Notes under the pieces: model-generated
What the model saw: only the letters and a program-made list of their open reading frames with translations
Told to the model about the DNA's origin: nothing
The model's database searches: none
Source of the DNA: Clostridiales bacterium
GTDB taxonomy: Bacteria > Acidobacteriota > Aminicenantia > Aminicenantales > UBA8522
Direction of reading: 5' to 3'
Assembly: GCA_029907205.1 (NCBI GenBank)
Contig: JARYMI010000002.1
Coordinates: forward strand, 158,264 to 222,263
DNA: 64,000 nucleotides
Translations under genes and position numbers: made by a program
Shown: one piece after another, positions 61,663-64,000 of the stretch
Layout: each line of letters starts with the position of its first letter
Position numbering within the stretch: the first letter of the stretch is position 1

Positions 61663-62567
61663 TGTTCTCTCTGTTGATACTTGCTGAGAATGACATCGGC
61701 AACCAGGTTTACAATAAAGGTCAAGATGAACAGCACCAGCCCGATGGCGAAAAGCCCGTAATAGTGAGTTGTGTGGTAGGGAACTTCGCCGAGTTCAATG
61801 GCAATATTCGCCGTCATCGTCCGGATGGAATCCAGAAACCCGTGAGGAAAAGACCTGGCGTTTCCCGTGGCCATAAGGACCGTCATCGTCTCGCCGATGG
61901 CCCTGCCCATGCCGAGCATGAATGAAGCGATAATTCCAGAAAGGGCAGCCGGAATTTTGACTCGGATGAGCGTCTGCCAGCGCGAAGCTCCAAGAGCAAG
62001 GGAGGCTTCGGCGTAGGAGAGCGGCACTGCGTTCAAGGAATCCTCAGAGAGGCTGATGATCGTCGGCAGGGCCATGATGGCCAGAAGGAAGCTGCCGTTA
62101 GCAGCATTAAGGCCGTGTCCGGTGTGGAATATTTTGGCTATCACCGGCCCAAAAAGGACAATCCCCAGGAAGCCGACCACGACCGAAGGAATCCCTGCCA
62201 GGATTTCGATGATAGGCTTGACGACTTCCCGGACTCTCCAGTGAGCCACATCCGAAAGGTAGGAGGCGACGCCAAGCCCCACAGGCATAGCTATAAGCAA
62301 AGCTCCTGCTGTTACCATCAACGTGCTCACGATCATAGACAGAATGCCATACTGGGCCTTTTCCGGAGACGTTGGGTCCCAGGTCTTGCTCGCAAGGAAC
62401 TCCCGCACAGGAATTTCTTTAAAAGCCGGAATGGCCGTGGAAAGGAGAAGACCGAAAATCCCCACGAGCACGACCACAGCAAGGACGCCGTTCGTAAAAA
62501 AGAAAGCCTTGATGCCCTCCTCTTTCAAGCGTGAGAGCCTTACCTCTCTCATCCTTTTAGGAACCAT
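61659..62567 (-). CDS. pstC: Phosphate ABC transporter permease PstC
   Basis: Inner-membrane permease (302 aa) with about six spans. YGILSMIVSTLMVTAGALLIAMPVGLGVASYLSD, EILAGIPSVVVGFLGIVLFGP and the coupling loop SLNAVPLSYAEASLALGASRWQTLIRV define the family. The ATG at 62567 is chosen over a TTG seven codons earlier; GGGGAG lies ~11 bases upstream, so the start is moderately certain. Separated from pstS by a 96-base hairpin region. Confidence 0.93.
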   Translation of the reverse strand: MVPKRMREVRLSRLKEEGIKAFFFTNGVLAVVVLVGIFGLLLSTAIPAFKEIPVREFLASKTWDPTSPEKAQYGILSMIVSTLMVTAGALLIAMPVGLGVASYLSDVAHWRVREVVKPIIEILAGIPSVVVGFLGIVLFGPVIAKIFHTGHGLNAANGSFLLAIMALPTIISLSEDSLNAVPLSYAEASLALGASRWQTLIRVKIPAALSGIIASFMLGMGRAIGETMTVLMATGNARSFPHGFLDSIRTMTANIAIELGEVPYHTTHYYGLFAIGLVLFILTFIVNLVADVILSKYQQREQ

Positions 62568-62600
62568 TTCATTCTTAACTCCCCTCAAAATTCATTCATC

Positions 62601-62696
62601 GGTAAACCCCTCTTCTCACATCAGAAGGGAGAGAGCCTGCCGACTGAAGCGACCCGGCTTCTCCCTTCGTCCTGTGAGTTATGAGGGGAGTTTACC
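62601..62696. promoter_or_regulatory. Long imperfect hairpin between pstS and pstC
   Basis: Arms GGTAAAC-CCCTC (from 62601) and GAGGGGAGTTTACC (to 62696), plus inner CTCACA...GAAGGGAGA paired with TCTCCCTTC...TGTGAG, make a ~96-base hairpin overlapping the pstS stop. Likely an mRNA stabiliser or attenuator favouring pstS over pstCAB. Confidence 0.6.
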
Positions 62697-63597
62697 TCAA
62701 ATTTTTTTCGTTTTGCTCCTTGTCCTTGGCACCTATGGTAAAAAACCCTTCTCTCTCAACGATTTTCTGGCCTTCAGGACCAATTTCGAAGGCGATAAAC
62801 GCAGAAACCGCCGCGTTCGGCCTACCTGGTGTTGCTTGATAAAGCGGCCTGGCCACGGGATAATCTCCCCTATCCACTGCCGCTTTATCAAGAGGCGAAA
62901 AAGCTGGCGATTTGTTGTCTTTGGCGATACGCAGAACCTTGATTCCCTTTCGGATTTTTCCGTCTTTATCAAAAAGATAGCCAACGCCGACATAGCCGAT
63001 GCCGCCCTCATCCTGGAGGATACCCTCGATAATCTGGGCGTTGCCGTTCATCTCTTTCATGTCGGCAGAATAATTCCTGTTCCCAAGCACATGCTCCTGC
63101 ATAAAGACATAAGTACCGGAATTCGACTGCCGGCCGTAAAGGGAGACGACTTTATCCGGTCCACCCACGGCTTTCCAATTCTTGATTTCCCCGCGGTAGA
63201 TAGCGCCGAGCTCGAACGTGGTCAGCTTCTCCACCGTGTTTTTCTCGTTGACGATGATGCTCAGACAATCGACAGCGATGACGAAGAAGCGGGGTTTCAC
63301 GCCCTTTTCCCACGCCAGGTCAATCTCTTTCTGGCGCCATTCCCGAGAATGGTTTGCTATATCGCAGGTCTGGTTGATAATAGCCGAGATTCCGGTGCCG
63401 GAGCCTCCTCCTGAGACGGCGATCGGTGCGCCCGGGTTTTTGGCCATGTATTCTTCGGCCAGAATCTGGACCAGGTTGACCATCGTGTCCGATCCCTTGA
63501 TTTGAATCATCTTGCGTTTTTGAGCCTGGCCGATATGCGGAGAGGCAATCAGGCCAAAACCGAAGAGGCTGATCATCAAAATTTTCTTAACGTTCAT
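62692..63597 (-). CDS. pstS: Phosphate ABC transporter substrate-binding protein PstS
   Basis: Periplasmic phosphate-binding protein (301 aa). Signal peptide about 1-26 (ending GQAQ). Phosphate-ligand segments IKGSDTMVNL, SGGGSGTGISAI and GRQSNSGTYVFMQEHVL are clear. The ATG at 63597 has GGAGG seven bases upstream; a longer frame adds seven residues that spoil the signal peptide. It is 31 bases after a porin gene, suggesting an outer-to-inner membrane phosphate uptake operon. Confidence 0.95.
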   Translation of the reverse strand: MNVKKILMISLFGFGLIASPHIGQAQKRKMIQIKGSDTMVNLVQILAEEYMAKNPGAPIAVSGGGSGTGISAIINQTCDIANHSREWRQKEIDLAWEKGVKPRFFVIAVDCLSIIVNEKNTVEKLTTFELGAIYRGEIKNWKAVGGPDKVVSLYGRQSNSGTYVFMQEHVLGNRNYSADMKEMNGNAQIIEGILQDEGGIGYVGVGYLFDKDGKIRKGIKVLRIAKDNKSPAFSPLDKAAVDRGDYPVARPLYQATPGRPNAAVSAFIAFEIGPEGQKIVEREGFFTIGAKDKEQNEKNLR

Positions 63598-63628
63598 TTT
63601 TATTCCTCCTTTTTTCACTTTTCATGCA

Positions 63629-64000
63629 TCAGAATGACAGAAAAAACGTAAGGTTAAAAATCAGGTCGTCTTTTTTGGCTGGGTTTTCATAATCATAGAT
63701 CCAGACATTGGGCTGGATTTTCATGCTCTTGTGGACCGGGGCCCAGTCAAAGCCGGCTATGAGGAGGTTGATCTTGTTGTCCCCTGTTTTATTGTTGGGC
63801 TCGTAGGTATCGAAGCGGCCGAATAGACTGAGCTTGTCTAAGATGACCTGGTAACGCCCAAAAATGGATAGGCCTGAGATGTCGTAGCGCTCTTTCGTCG
63901 AAGTGACATGATGATCATTCCTGTAGACGAAGTACTCGGCGCCGATGACCAGATTTTTGACCATTTCAAAATACGTATCACCCTTCCAGGTAAAAGCTTC
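63629..64000 (-). CDS. Outer-membrane porin, C-terminal part (phosphate-selective type likely)
   Basis: The window edge cuts this gene; at least 123 C-terminal residues are present and the frame stays open to the edge. Alternating hydrophobic/polar beta strands (LSIFGRYQVI, LSLFGRFDTYEP, NLLIAGFDWAPV, KIQPNVWIYDYENP) end in Phe (FFLSF), the normal outer-membrane barrel signal. The upstream position next to pstS suggests an OprP/OprO-like phosphate porin, but the part seen is not diagnostic. Confidence 0.75.
   Translation of the reverse strand, partial: EAFTWKGDTYFEMVKNLVIGAEYFVYRNDHHVTSTKERYDISGLSIFGRYQVILDKLSLFGRFDTYEPNNKTGDNKINLLIAGFDWAPVHKSMKIQPNVWIYDYENPAKKDDLIFNLTFFLSF

Noticed and set aside
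63634-63640. CTGTCAT on the minus strand upstream of pstS, like half a Pho box
   Set aside because: Lies inside the last codons of the porin gene, lacks a second repeat, and a 7-mer is expected several times by chance in this window.
1-64000. CRISPR arrays, transposases or prophage
   Set aside because: No regularly spaced repeats, transposase or phage structural motifs were found on either strand.

Overview
The window reads as chromosomal DNA of an anaerobic, Gram-negative-type (outer membrane) bacterium. Signs are an outer-membrane porin end, a PilT-type pilus ATPase, lytic transglycosylase, a corrinoid methyl-transfer module and several Na+-coupled amino-acid or sugar transporters. The mix (many secreted beta-propeller/TPR proteins, AmmeMemoRadiSam protein B, DsrC, saccharopine-type lysine genes) would fit Acidobacteriota-related lineages such as Aminicenantota. 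That placement is inference; no rRNA gene is present to test it.

Layout. (1) 0.1-8.3 kb, minus strand: a corrinoid methyltransferase module (2Fe-2S ASKHA activase, corrinoid protein, non-pyrrolysine MttB-family methyltransferase), then a secreted amidohydrolase and a GT-C glycosyltransferase. (2) 8.4-12.6 kb, plus: YbhB-like protein, secreted transglutaminase-like protein, DDAH/arginine-deiminase-family enzyme, and a broken 4Fe-4S protein that carries an in-frame GC-rich hairpin element. (3) 12.6-19.4 kb: AGCS, SSS and APC transporters with a beta-propeller protein and a DUF6506-like protein. (4) 19.5-21.3 kb: parA-parB behind two DNA dyads. (5) 21.7-28.9 kb, minus: tRNA-Leu, tig, clpP, clpX, lon and rho. 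(6) 29-35 kb: a TPR protein with a degenerate trypsin-like domain, GT87, DUF2085, a DAG-kinase-like lipid kinase and a lytic transglycosylase. (7) 35-40 kb, minus: alaS-pilT (overlapping) and ilvE. (8) 39.9-46.1 kb, minus: hrcA-grpE-dnaK-dnaJ-rsmE-Ser/Thr kinase, with an unusually short DnaK. (9) 46.1-49.9 kb, minus: LKR and SDH halves of a saccharopine pathway, and Memo/AMMECR protein B. (10) 49.9-55.9 kb: cysS-yraN, folK, a terpene-cyclase-repeat protein, a class V aminotransferase, DsrC/TusE and a membrane protein. (11) 56-64 kb, minus: a complete phosphate cluster, porin-pstS-pstC-pstA-pstB-phoU-(small genes)-phoB-phoR-arsC.

How the parts work together. The proteostasis genes lie in two blocks: Clp/Lon/trigger factor, and the HrcA regulon. 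The phosphate block contains uptake, signalling and an arsenate reductase, so arsenate entering through Pst could be handled. The three transporter families and the lysine pathway suggest growth on amino acids or peptides.

The most unusual items are the MttB/corrinoid/activase module of unknown substrate; the lidless DnaK; the split LKR/SDH pair behind leaderless promoters; the hairpin element inserted in frame in a ferredoxin remnant; a 28-codon P-loop remnant coupled to phoU; and an ilvE promoter with a perfect palindrome in its spacer. No CRISPR array, prophage, transposase or clear novel multi-gene defence system was seen. Start codons were adjusted from the longest frames where a Shine-Dalgarno site or promoter decided the matter.
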